NCBI GenBank assembly: GCA_017542915.1
Contig: JAFXWI010000087.1
Span: 1-6,867, forward strand
Reading direction: 5' to 3'
Length of the DNA: 6,867 nt
Origin: Paludibacteraceae bacterium
GTDB lineage: Bacteria > Bacteroidota > Bacteroidia > Bacteroidales > Paludibacteraceae
Shown here one piece after another: positions 1-6,867 of this stretch; the stretch's first letter is position 1; each line of letters opens with the position of its first letter. The position numbers and the translations under genes are program-made. Below the pieces are notes generated by a model that did no database searches, was not told where the DNA came from, and saw nothing but the letters and a program-made list of their open reading frames with translations.

Positions 1-1
1 A

Positions 2-622
2 GCTACCGGTTCTGTTACCTTCCTCGGTACCGTTTCGCCTGCCGGTGGTAACCTCAAAGAGCCGGTTACCGAAGGAACCAAGAAAGTGGCACGTTGTTTC
101 TACGCTTTGGAACAAGCACGTGCTGACCGCAAACGTTACCCGGCTGTGAACCCCATCGATTCGTACTCCAAATATGTGGAATACCCTGAGTTTGAGGAGT
201 ATATCTCTAATCTGATCGACAAAGAGTGGCTGCCGATGGTGAACGACATGAAGACGTACCTCCAGCGCGGTAAAGAGATCCAAGAGCAGATCAACATCCT
301 TGGTGACGACGGTGTGCCTGTAGATTACCACGAGGCATTCTGGAAATCCGAAGTCATCGACTTCGTCATTCTCCAGCAGGATGCCTTCGATAAGATCGAT
401 GCTGTTTGTCCGTTGGATCGTCAGCAGTATATGTTGCGTCTCGTCATGGACATCTGCAATCATGACTACGATTTCGATAACTTCCTTGACGTCATCGATT
501 ACTTCAAGCGCATCATCAACCTCTGCAAGCAGATGAACTACTGTGAGTTCCATTCCGCAGACTTTGAAGACTACCGCAAGAAACTCGATGCCCTTATTGC
601 GGAGAAGCAGATTGCTGCGTAA
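2..622 (+). CDS. ntpA: V/A-type ATP synthase subunit A, C-terminal part (5' end outside window)
   Basis: This is the catalytic subunit of the cytoplasmic V1/A1 head, which binds and hydrolyses or makes ATP at the A/B interface. The frame is open from base 2, so the GTG at 86 is an internal valine and not the start. Visible residues 1-206 begin just downstream of the nucleotide-binding core: the segment SVTFLGTVSPAGG followed by EPVTEGT, then FYALEQARADRKRYPAVNPIDSYSKY, matches the conserved A-subunit stretch (GxVSPxGGxxxEPVT, then R-x-[FY]PA[VI]N-x-x-SYS). The rest is the helical C-terminal domain. Family members are about 580-600 residues, so roughly 380 residues, including the P-loop, lie upstream. 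The stop is TAA at 620-622, and subunit B follows after 33 bases. No frameshift is seen. Identity is near certain; the ntp/atp symbol is a naming convention. Confidence 0.96.
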   Translation, partial: ATGSVTFLGTVSPAGGNLKEPVTEGTKKVARCFYALEQARADRKRYPAVNPIDSYSKYVEYPEFEEYISNLIDKEWLPMVNDMKTYLQRGKEIQEQINILGDDGVPVDYHEAFWKSEVIDFVILQQDAFDKIDAVCPLDRQQYMLRLVMDICNHDYDFDNFLDVIDYFKRIINLCKQMNYCEFHSADFEDYRKKLDALIAEKQIAA

Positions 623-627
623 TTCGT

Positions 628-650
628 AATTTTTAATTTTTAATTTTTAA
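628..650. repeat. Tandem heptamer repeat (AATTTTT)x3 in the A-B spacer
   Basis: Three exact copies of AATTTTT lie at 628-634, 635-641 and 642-648, with a partial AA copy after them, and fill almost all of the 33-base gap between subunits A and B. The ATG of subunit B follows within 8 bases. There is no Shine-Dalgarno sequence in the gap. The repeat probably keeps the start of subunit B unstructured, which is an inference. Confidence 0.8.
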
Positions 651-655
651 TTATT

Positions 656-1984
656 ATGGCAAAGGCATTTCAAAAGATATATACGCAGATATCTGCGATC
701 ACGAAAGCGACCTGTTCGTTGAAAGCCGAGGGCGTTGGTAACGATGAGCTCGCTACCGTCAACGGCAAACTCGCACAGGTAGTAAAAATCCTTGGTGACG
801 AGGTGACCCTTCAGGTGTTCCAAGGAACCGAAGGTCTTCCGACCAACGCAGAGGTGGTATTCCTTGGCAAGGCTCCGAGTCTGAAGGTCTCTGACCAACT
901 CGCAGGCCGTTTCTTCAATGCGTACGGCGACCCGATTGATGGCGGACCGGCTATCGAAGGCAAAGAGGTTGAGATCGGTGGTCCTTCTGTGAACCCCGTT
1001 CGTCGTAAACAACCGTCAGAGTTGATAGCTACCGGTATTGCAGGTATTGACCTGAACAACACCCTCGTTTCCGGACAGAAGATCCCGTTCTTCGCGGATC
1101 CGGATCAGCCGTACAACCAAGTGATGGCAAACGTAGCGCTCCGTGCAGAGGCAGATAAGATCATCCTTGGTGGTATGGGTCTGACCAACGACGACTACCT
1201 CTATTTCAAGAACGTCTTCTCCAATGCAGGAGTGCTCGACCACATCGTTTCGTTCGTCAACACGACGGAGAACCCGCCTGTTGAGCGTCTTCTGATTCCG
1301 GACATGGCGCTTACTGCCGCAGAGTATTTCGCAGTAGAGAAACACGAGAAAGTGCTCGTCCTCTTGACCGACATGACGCTCTACGCCGATGCATTGGCTA
1401 TCGTCTCGAACCGTATGGATCAGATTCCTTCCAAAGACTCCATGCCGGGTTCTCTCTATTCGGACCTCGCTAAGATATACGAGAAGGCAGTTCAGTTCCC
1501 GGAGGAAATCGGTGGCGGTTCTATCACCATCATCGCCGTAACAACCCTTTCCGGTGGTGACATCACACACGCTATTCCGGATAACACCGGTTACATCACA
1601 GAGGGACAGCTCTATCTCCGTCGTGACTCTGAAATCGGTAAAGTCATCGTCGATCCGTTCCGTTCGCTCTCTCGTCTGAAACAGTTGGTAGCAGGTAAGA
1701 AGACCCGCGAAGATCATCCGCAGGTAATGAACGCTGCCGTTCGTCTCTATGCCGACGCAGCAAACGCCAAGACCAAGAAAGAGAACGGTTTCGATCTGAC
1801 CGACTACGATAACCGCTGTCTGAAGTTCGCACGCGACTACAGCCGTGAGATCCTCGCTATCGACGTGAACATCAATACCGTTCAGATGCTCGATGTGGCT
1901 TGGCAGCTCTTCGCTGAATACTTCAAGCCCGAAGAGGTAAACATCAAAGCAGCTCTCGTGGAGAAATATTGGCCGGCTAAATGA
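656..1984 (+). CDS. ntpB: V/A-type ATP synthase subunit B
   Basis: This is the non-catalytic nucleotide-binding subunit of the V1/A1 head, alternating with A in an A3B3 hexamer. The 442 residues are slightly shorter than the usual 455-480. Residues 1-110 form the beta-barrel domain with the GRFFNAYGDPIDGGP stretch (84-98). At 139-155, where A has its P-loop, the sequence is SGQKIPFFADPDQPYNQ and lacks GxxxxGKT, as expected for B. GSLYSDLAKIYEKA (265-278), SGGDITHAIPDNTGYITEGQ (299-318) and SLSRL (337-341) are family hallmarks. Arg340 in SLSR corresponds to the arginine finger that completes the active site of A (Arg350 of E. hirae NtpB). ATG 656 is the natural start: it gives the expected N-terminus (MAKAFQKIYTQISAIT). 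No Shine-Dalgarno sequence precedes it. It shares the ATPase transcript. Confidence 0.97.
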   Translation: MAKAFQKIYTQISAITKATCSLKAEGVGNDELATVNGKLAQVVKILGDEVTLQVFQGTEGLPTNAEVVFLGKAPSLKVSDQLAGRFFNAYGDPIDGGPAIEGKEVEIGGPSVNPVRRKQPSELIATGIAGIDLNNTLVSGQKIPFFADPDQPYNQVMANVALRAEADKIILGGMGLTNDDYLYFKNVFSNAGVLDHIVSFVNTTENPPVERLLIPDMALTAAEYFAVEKHEKVLVLLTDMTLYADALAIVSNRMDQIPSKDSMPGSLYSDLAKIYEKAVQFPEEIGGGSITIIAVTTLSGGDITHAIPDNTGYITEGQLYLRRDSEIGKVIVDPFRSLSRLKQLVAGKKTREDHPQVMNAAVRLYADAANAKTKKENGFDLTDYDNRCLKFARDYSREILAIDVNINTVQMLDVAWQLFAEYFKPEEVNIKAALVEKYWPAK

Positions 1985-2014
1985 GAAAATTTTAAAATGA
2001 GAAAATAAGAAAAT
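1983..2014. repeat. Tandem octamer repeat (consensus GAGAAAAT) in the B-D spacer
   Basis: Four contiguous 8-base units are seen: GAGAAAAT at 1983-1990, TTTAAAAT at 1991-1998, GAGAAAAT at 1999-2006 and AAGAAAAT at 2007-2014. They start inside the stop codon of subunit B (TGA 1982-1984) and end four bases before the ATG of subunit D at 2019. The spacer has no Shine-Dalgarno sequence and no hairpin. Confidence 0.7.
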
Positions 2015-2018
2015 AGCC

Positions 2019-2651
2019 ATGGCTATAACTTACCAGTTTAATAAAACGTCACTGCAGACTTTGGAGAAAGATCTGAAGATGCGGCAACGGTCTTTGCCCA
2101 CTTTGCAAAGCAAAGAGACTGCTCTGCGCTTGGAAGTAAAGAAGGCAAAGCACGAACTCGACGAATTGGATCAAGAAGTCGAGCGCCGTATTAAGGATTA
2201 CGACCAGATGATTGCACTTTGGGGTGAGTTTGACACTTCGCTTATACACGTGGACGACGTGCGCATGTCTATTAAAAAGTTTGCGGGCGTACGCGTACCT
2301 GTGTTGGATGAAGTCGTCTATTCTACCAAAGAGTTCTCGCTCTTCTCGTCGCCCAAATGGTTTGCAGATGGTTTTGAGCAGCTCAAGACCATAGCCGATG
2401 TGGGTATCCGTCAGGAGTTTGTACGTCGCAAAGTGGATCTCTTGGAATATGCGCGTAAGAAAACGACGCAGAAAGTGAACCTCTTTGAGAAAGTGCAAAT
2501 CCCCGGTTACCAAGAGGCTATCCGTAAAATCAAACGATTTATGGAAGACGAAGAGAATCTGAATAAATCAAGTCAGAAAATCATTAAGAGCAAACGTGAG
2601 AAAGAAGCTCGCGAGGCAGAGGAACTGAAGCAGAAAGGAGGTAACGCATGA
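2019..2651 (+). CDS. ntpD: V/A-type ATP synthase subunit D (central stalk)
   Basis: This is the coiled-coil shaft that turns inside the A3B3 head and links it to the membrane ring. The 210 residues have the family layout. An N-terminal helix runs over about 1-66, with NKTSLQTLEKDLKMRQRSLPTLQSKETALRLEVKKA matching the conserved D pattern of spaced Leu and Lys/Arg. A less conserved globular middle follows (about 67-125). A C-terminal helix (about 130-190) contains KVNLFEKVQIPGYQEAIRKI, the counterpart of the RVNALE-x-V-x-IP motif. The tail (190-210) is highly charged (KSKREKEAREAEELKQKGG). The length agrees with the usual 200-215. The start at 2019 gives the correct N-terminus. Its TGA stop overlaps the ATG of subunit I by four bases (ATGA at 2648-2651), suggesting coupled translation. 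D normally pairs with subunit F, which is not found nearby. Confidence 0.94.
   Translation: MAITYQFNKTSLQTLEKDLKMRQRSLPTLQSKETALRLEVKKAKHELDELDQEVERRIKDYDQMIALWGEFDTSLIHVDDVRMSIKKFAGVRVPVLDEVVYSTKEFSLFSSPKWFADGFEQLKTIADVGIRQEFVRRKVDLLEYARKKTTQKVNLFEKVQIPGYQEAIRKIKRFMEDEENLNKSSQKIIKSKREKEAREAEELKQKGGNA
2634..2644 (+). promoter_or_regulatory. Strong Shine-Dalgarno sequence for subunit I
   Basis: AAAGGAGGTAA lies inside the last codons of subunit D, with six bases between GGAGG and the ATG at 2648. It is a near-perfect complement of the 16S rRNA 3' end. It supports 2648 over the second in-frame ATG at 2660. None of the other gene starts in this window has a comparable site. Confidence 0.65.
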
Positions 2652-4402
2652 TTACGCAAATGAAGAAATATACCTTCTTGGTATTCCATCGTGATTATGA
2701 GCCCTTCCTGACGCAGCTTCGTGACCTTGGCGTAGTACATATCACGCAGAAAGCAGCAGGTCTCATTGAAGACGATGAGAAACTTCAAGCTGCTCTCCAG
2801 CATGAGGATGAACTCCGCCATTTGCTCAAGCAAGGTGCGCCGGATCAACTCCTCGCTGAACGTGCTAACATCGAACAAAGCATCGCAGATGCCAAAAATG
2901 CGGCTGCACAAGTCGCTGTTTGGGGTGATTTCGATACAGAGCGTATCCAGCAACTCAAAGATGCCGGCTACACGCTTCGTTTCTTTGCATGTGGCACTTC
3001 AACTTTTCAGGAAAAGTGGGGTATTAAAGTCTCCGAGAAAGAGGGTAAGACCTATTTCGTTACCGTCAACGAAAATAACGAAAACGACGTAGCTCTCGAA
3101 AACGATGCCACTTTATTGCCTGCTCCCGAGAAATCGGCTGCACAATATATGCAGGAAGTAGAGCACCTCAAAGGACTCATGGCTGCTGCCAATGCGCGTA
3201 TTGAAGCATGGCAGTTGGCAAACTTGGAGGACATCAAAGAGCAACTCAAAGAAGCACGTCAAAATATTGATTGGCAGCGAGTTACGCTCTCTACGGATAA
3301 GTTGGCAGAAGGTTCGCTCTGTCTCTTTGAGGGCTTCTGCCCGATAGACAAAGAAGCAGAACTGAATGCGATGCTTTCGGCAGCAGAAGTCTATTACGAA
3401 GAGACCGACCCTGCAAAAGAGGACGCTACGCCGATCAAGTTGCACAACAACCGGTTTGCCAAACTCTTTGAGGTATTCACAGGCATGTATGGTTGGCCTA
3501 CTTATGGCGAGTTTGACCCGACTCCGATACTCGCACCGTTCTATCTGCTCTTCTTTGCGATGTGTATGGGAGATGCCGGATACGGACTCGTGCTGATCGC
3601 TTTCGGTCTCCTTACCCACTACAAGAAAGTGAATATCGAGATGTTCGAAGGACTCGGACCGATTATTGCGACCCTTGGTGTAGGTACGACGATTGTTGGT
3701 CTCTTCCTAGGCACATTCTTCGGGATGCCGCTCCTCGAAGCCTCATGGTATCCCGAAGCACTCAAACACTTGATCATAAGCGGTAATGTGATGGGATTTG
3801 ATGCGCAGATGGTTCTCGCCATTGGCATCGGTGTCTTCCACATCTGTCTCGCTATGGTAGTCAAAGCGCTTTGCTTCACCAAGCGTTTCGGATTTGCAGA
3901 GGCACTCTCTGTATGGGGATGGCTGCTGCTCATTGTGGGAGGCTTGATCGTGCTCTCCGTATCGGCATTGCTGAATCTGCCTTCACAGGTGACCAAGTGG
4001 ATCATCATTGCGATTGCTTCCGTCTCTGCGCTGGCAATCTATATCTTCAATAAACCCGGACGCAATCCGCTGCTCAACATCGGAGCCGGCTTGTGGGATA
4101 CTTATAACATGGCTACCGGTTTATTGGGAGATGTCCTCTCGTACGTCCGTCTCTATGCTCTCGGTTTGGCAGGAGGCATGCTCGGAGGCGCGTTCAACAG
4201 TATTGCCCTCATGGTGTTGGGTGAGAATCCGACATGGCAGTGGTTGCCCTTCTTGCTGATCCTCCTGTTCGGACATGTGCTGAATATACTCATGTCTGCC
4301 CTTGGAGCCTTTGTACACCCCTTGCGTCTTACTTTCGTGGAGTACTTCAAAAACTCGGGATATGAAGGTAAAGGACAAATCTATCAACCCTTTAAAAAAT
4401 AA
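2648..4402 (+). CDS. ntpI: V/A-type ATP synthase subunit I (membrane stator, a-subunit homologue)
   Basis: This membrane subunit forms the ion half-channels against the proteolipid ring. Its soluble N-terminal arm contacts the peripheral stalks. It has 584 residues, at the short end of the 600-660 typical of bacterial homologues. Residues 1-285 are the soluble arm with a coiled-coil region (about 41-85 and 165-205). From about 292 onward there are seven or eight hydrophobic segments (about 294-322, 336-358, 388-408, 419-442, 448-467, 489-515, 532-557). Conserved motifs are MGDAGYG (307-313), GDVLSYVRLYALGLAGG (494-510) and HPLRLTFVEYF (557-567). Arg501 in SYVRLYALGLA corresponds to the essential arginine (Arg735 of yeast Vph1) facing the ring carboxylate, and Arg560 to Vph1 Arg799. 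The start MITQMKKYTFLV fits the family pattern. Tandem stops TAATAA occur at 4400-4405. Confidence 0.95.
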   Translation: MITQMKKYTFLVFHRDYEPFLTQLRDLGVVHITQKAAGLIEDDEKLQAALQHEDELRHLLKQGAPDQLLAERANIEQSIADAKNAAAQVAVWGDFDTERIQQLKDAGYTLRFFACGTSTFQEKWGIKVSEKEGKTYFVTVNENNENDVALENDATLLPAPEKSAAQYMQEVEHLKGLMAAANARIEAWQLANLEDIKEQLKEARQNIDWQRVTLSTDKLAEGSLCLFEGFCPIDKEAELNAMLSAAEVYYEETDPAKEDATPIKLHNNRFAKLFEVFTGMYGWPTYGEFDPTPILAPFYLLFFAMCMGDAGYGLVLIAFGLLTHYKKVNIEMFEGLGPIIATLGVGTTIVGLFLGTFFGMPLLEASWYPEALKHLIISGNVMGFDAQMVLAIGIGVFHICLAMVVKALCFTKRFGFAEALSVWGWLLLIVGGLIVLSVSALLNLPSQVTKWIIIAIASVSALAIYIFNKPGRNPLLNIGAGLWDTYNMATGLLGDVLSYVRLYALGLAGGMLGGAFNSIALMVLGENPTWQWLPFLLILLFGHVLNILMSALGAFVHPLRLTFVEYFKNSGYEGKGQIYQPFKK

Positions 4403-4405
4403 TAA

Positions 4406-5727
<1,322 letters not shown>

Positions 5728-5754
5728 GTAAATCCAAAAGTAACGATAAGAGAA

Positions 5755-6528
5755 ATGAAAGATATCTTTGATTTAACAGGCCGCGTGGCGTTGGTAACAG
5801 GTTGTTCGGGCGGCTTAGGAGTGCAGATGGCCAATGCATTGGCTGCTCGTGGGGCGAACTTAGTGATCATAGCTCGTCGTTATGAGAAATTAGTGGAAGT
5901 ACAGAAAGCTATCGAGGCTCAGTACGGCGTCAAGGTGTTACCGCTCCAATGCGACATCACCTCTACCGAAGCCGTAGAGACCATGGTTGATGAGGCACTC
6001 CAACAAGTGGGACACATCGACATTGTGGTCAACAATGCCGGAACAGGAGCTGTAGCTCCCGCAGAGGACATTACCGATGCGCAGTTTGAGAACGAGATGC
6101 AGATTGATCTCTTTGGTACATTCCGTGTAGCACGAGCTGTAGCGAAGAAATCGATGATCCCGAATAACTATGGACGCGTCATCAATATTGCATCCATGTA
6201 TGGTCTTGTGGGTAATAAGATTGCGCCCGCTTCGCCTTACCATGCTGCAAAAGGCGGTGTTGTCAATTTGACACGCGCTTTGGCGGCAGAATGGGGTAAA
6301 TACGGTATTACGGTGAATACCATCTGCCCGGGTTATTTCATTACCCCGCTGACCAAAGAGACTTTGGAGTCCGAGTATTTCGCTAACTACGCTAAGACGG
6401 TTATCCCCATGGAGCGTTACGGTCATGAGGGCGAGCTGGACAGCGCAGTAGTTTTCCTCGCTTCCAATGCGTCAACTTATGTCACCGGCGTAGCACTGCC
6501 TGTGGACGGTGGTTATACGTGCGTATAA
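5755..6528 (+). CDS. Classical SDR-family NAD(P)-dependent oxidoreductase, substrate unknown
   Basis: This is a soluble Rossmann-fold oxidoreductase of 257 residues, the normal length of a classical SDR. The cofactor motif TGCSGGLG is at 15-22, Arg41-Arg42 at the end of the second strand favours NADP(H), the adenine-ring Asp67 is in CDIT, and NNAG is at 93-96. Catalytic Ser147 (IASMYG), Tyr162 and Lys166 (YHAAK) are present, followed by CPGYFITPLT (191-200) and VDGGY near the end. The usual catalytic Asn of the N-S-Y-K tetrad (N-L-x-x-x-F in FabG) is replaced by Asp118 in IDLFGTF. It resembles gluconate 5-dehydrogenase and 3-oxoacyl-ACP reductase groups, but no substrate can be assigned. It lies 27 bases after fabD with no terminator or clear promoter between them, so co-transcription is likely. 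ATG 5755 is preceded only by a weak GA-rich stretch. Confidence 0.9.
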   Translation: MKDIFDLTGRVALVTGCSGGLGVQMANALAARGANLVIIARRYEKLVEVQKAIEAQYGVKVLPLQCDITSTEAVETMVDEALQQVGHIDIVVNNAGTGAVAPAEDITDAQFENEMQIDLFGTFRVARAVAKKSMIPNNYGRVINIASMYGLVGNKIAPASPYHAAKGGVVNLTRALAAEWGKYGITVNTICPGYFITPLTKETLESEYFANYAKTVIPMERYGHEGELDSAVVFLASNASTYVTGVALPVDGGYTCV

Positions 6529-6529
6529 G

Positions 6530-6556
6530 CCCCCTCCAACTCCTCCATAGAGGGGG
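6530..6556. repeat. C/T-rich inverted repeat (CCCCCT/AGGGGG hairpin)
   Basis: CCCCCT at 6530-6535 is the exact reverse complement of AGGGGG at 6551-6556, with a 15-base C/T-rich loop. It starts one base after the stop codon of the SDR gene. No T-run follows, so it is unlikely to be a terminator by itself. It might protect the 3' end of the transcript or be a dispersed intergenic element; neither can be decided from one copy. Confidence 0.55.
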
Positions 6557-6565
6557 AGAGAAGAT

Positions 6566-6593
6566 TGAAAGGTGAAAGGTGAAAATTGAAAGG
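6566..6593. repeat. Tandem heptamer repeat (TGAAAGG)x4, imperfect
   Basis: Four contiguous 7-base units occur: TGAAAGG at 6566-6572, TGAAAGG at 6573-6579, TGAAAAT at 6580-6586 and TGAAAGG at 6587-6593. The last unit is also the outer left arm of the terminator stem. Confidence 0.75.
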
Positions 6594-6616
6594 AGTCCTT
6601 CGGGGCTCTTTTTTTT
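6588..6616 (+). terminator. Rho-independent terminator with UUCG loop
   Basis: GGAGTCC (6592-6598) pairs with GGGCTCT (6603-6609) across a TTCG loop at 6599-6602, with G-T wobbles at 6596/6605 and 6592/6609. The pairing can extend through GAA at 6588-6590 with the T-run. Eight T residues occupy 6609-6616. A C(UUCG)G closure is known to be unusually stable. It would end the ATPase-fabD-SDR transcript and insulate the next gene. Confidence 0.88.
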
Positions 6617-6630
6617 GCTCCGAAAATAGT

Positions 6631-6657
6631 TTGGCACGATGTTTGTTTATACCTTTG
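6631..6657 (+). promoter_or_regulatory. Promoter region: sigma-54-like -24/-12 overlapping a Bacteroidota -7 box
   Basis: TTGGCACG (6631-6638), then ATGT, then TTGTT (6643-6647) matches the sigma-54 consensus TTGGCACG-N4-TTGCT except for T in place of C at the -12 position (6646). The GG at 6633-6634 and the G at 6645 have the exact spacing expected. Overlapping the 3' side is TACCTTTG at 6650-6657, which fits the TAnnTTTG -7 box of the Bacteroidota housekeeping sigma factor. An upstream TTTG at 6630-6633 is only 16 bases away, shorter than the usual 19-21 to the -33 box. The region lies between the terminator and the gene at 6688, so a promoter is expected here; which sigma factor uses it is open. 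Confidence 0.6.
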
Positions 6658-6687
6658 TGAATGTGTAACCCTTTAAATTTTATTGGT

Positions 6688-6867
6688 ATGAAAAAGATTG
6701 TAATTCTGGCAATTAGCGCCATTCTTGCGGTAAACATCAGCGCGCAAGAGCAGAAGAAAGAACAGTTTGCAGGTAAGCAACTTAGTAAAGAAGAAAAGGT
6801 GGAGTTGAAGATCCAGCATCTGACTCAGGAACTGATGTTGAGTGATCAACAAGCCGAGAAGTTTGCA
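6688..6867 (+). CDS. Small exported protein, Spy/CpxP- or DUF4890-like, N-terminal part (3' end outside window)
   Basis: The first 60 codons are visible and run off the window in frame. MKKIVILAISAILAVNISAQ is a clear Sec signal peptide: basic start, hydrophobic core at about 4-16, and probable cleavage after Ala19 before Gln20, as is common in Bacteroidota. The mature part is highly charged and helical, with QLSKEEKVELKIQHLTQEL followed by MLSDQQAEKFA. This layout, a K/E-rich helix then L-[ST]-x-x-Q-A-x-K-[FL], recalls small periplasmic DUF4890/Spy-like proteins of Bacteroidota, which are thought to act in envelope stress. The assignment rests on pattern only. The ATG at 6688 has no Shine-Dalgarno sequence, only an A/T-rich leader. 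The gene has its own promoter region and is separated from the ATPase block by a terminator. Confidence 0.75.
   Translation, partial: MKKIVILAISAILAVNISAQEQKKEQFAGKQLSKEEKVELKIQHLTQELMLSDQQAEKFA

Noticed and set aside
86..88. GTG at 86 as start of a separate small protein
   Set aside because: The frame is open back to base 2 and the upstream residues (SVTFLGTVSPAGG) are conserved subunit A sequence, so this is an internal valine.
628..655. A/T-rich A-B spacer as an internal promoter
   Set aside because: There is no TAnnTTTG box or -33 TTG; TAATTTTT only resembles it and is explained by the tandem repeat.
1981..2008. Two minute open frames ATGAGAAAATTTTAA (MRKF) and ATGAGAAAATAA (MRK) in the B-D spacer
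   Set aside because: They follow directly from the GAGAAAAT repeat, have no ribosome binding site, and are too short to judge. They might act as leader codons, but nothing in the sequence supports this.
1016..2020. Long minus-strand open frame (334 codons) opposite subunit B
   Set aside because: It lies wholly antisense to a well-conserved subunit B. The translation shows no recognisable domain and is Cys/Arg/Val-rich in the way of a shadow frame, so it is explained by the codon use of the real gene.
5763..5770. TATCTTTG matching the Bacteroidota -7 box at the start of the SDR gene
   Set aside because: It lies inside codons 3-6, no TTG -33 element is present upstream, and transcription would begin after the start codon.
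6530..6556. C/T hairpin as an intrinsic terminator
   Set aside because: The loop is long (15 bases) and no T-run follows; the terminator at 6588-6616 is far better.
6513..6737. Minus-strand open frame of 74 codons covering the spacer after the SDR
   Set aside because: It crosses the terminator, the promoter region and the start of the exported protein, contains translated repeats, and shows no domain.

Overview
The window reads as one dense plus-strand gene block from a member of the Bacteroidota, most likely order Bacteroidales. Four things point that way: a V/A-type ATPase operon of the A-B-D-I-K kind seen in Bacteroidota, spirochaetes and chlamydiae; A/T-rich leaders almost all without a Shine-Dalgarno sequence; a TAnnTTTG promoter -7 box; and short A/T-rich tandem repeats in the spacers. 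This is inferred from sequence features, not from a database match.

Layout. Positions 2-622 are the C-terminal third of the catalytic A subunit, cut by the window edge. Then come subunit B (656-1984), the rotor-stalk subunit D (2019-2651), the membrane subunit I (2648-4402) and the duplicated proteolipid K (4427-4861). fabD (4858-5727, malonyl-CoA:ACP transacylase) overlaps the end of K. A classical short-chain dehydrogenase/reductase of unknown substrate (5755-6528) follows after 27 bases. A 159-base spacer (6529-6687) carries a C/T-rich hairpin, four TGAAAGG-like heptamers, a strong intrinsic terminator with a UUCG loop, and then a promoter region that fits both the sigma-54 -24/-12 pattern and the Bacteroidota -7 box. 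It leads to the first 60 codons of a small exported protein (6688 onwards, cut by the window edge).

How the genes work together. A and B form the ATP-hydrolysing/synthesising head, D is the central shaft, and I and K are the membrane stator and ring that move the ion. Every side-chain ligand of the Na+ site known from the Enterococcus hirae NtpK ring is present in K at identical spacing, so a sodium-coupled enzyme is the best prediction. No F or G subunit lies in the sequenced block, and E and C-like genes, if present, would be upstream of the window. fabD is probably translationally coupled to the proteolipid gene, and the SDR probably shares the transcript, ending at the terminator near 6616. 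The exported protein belongs to a separate transcription unit.

No phage, transposon, CRISPR array, rRNA or tRNA was seen, and no convincing gene lies on the minus strand. The points most worth a second look are the putative Na+ site, the candidate sigma-54 promoter, the Asn-to-Asp change in the SDR active site, the single strong Shine-Dalgarno sequence before subunit I, and the recurring 7-8 bp tandem repeats in the spacers.
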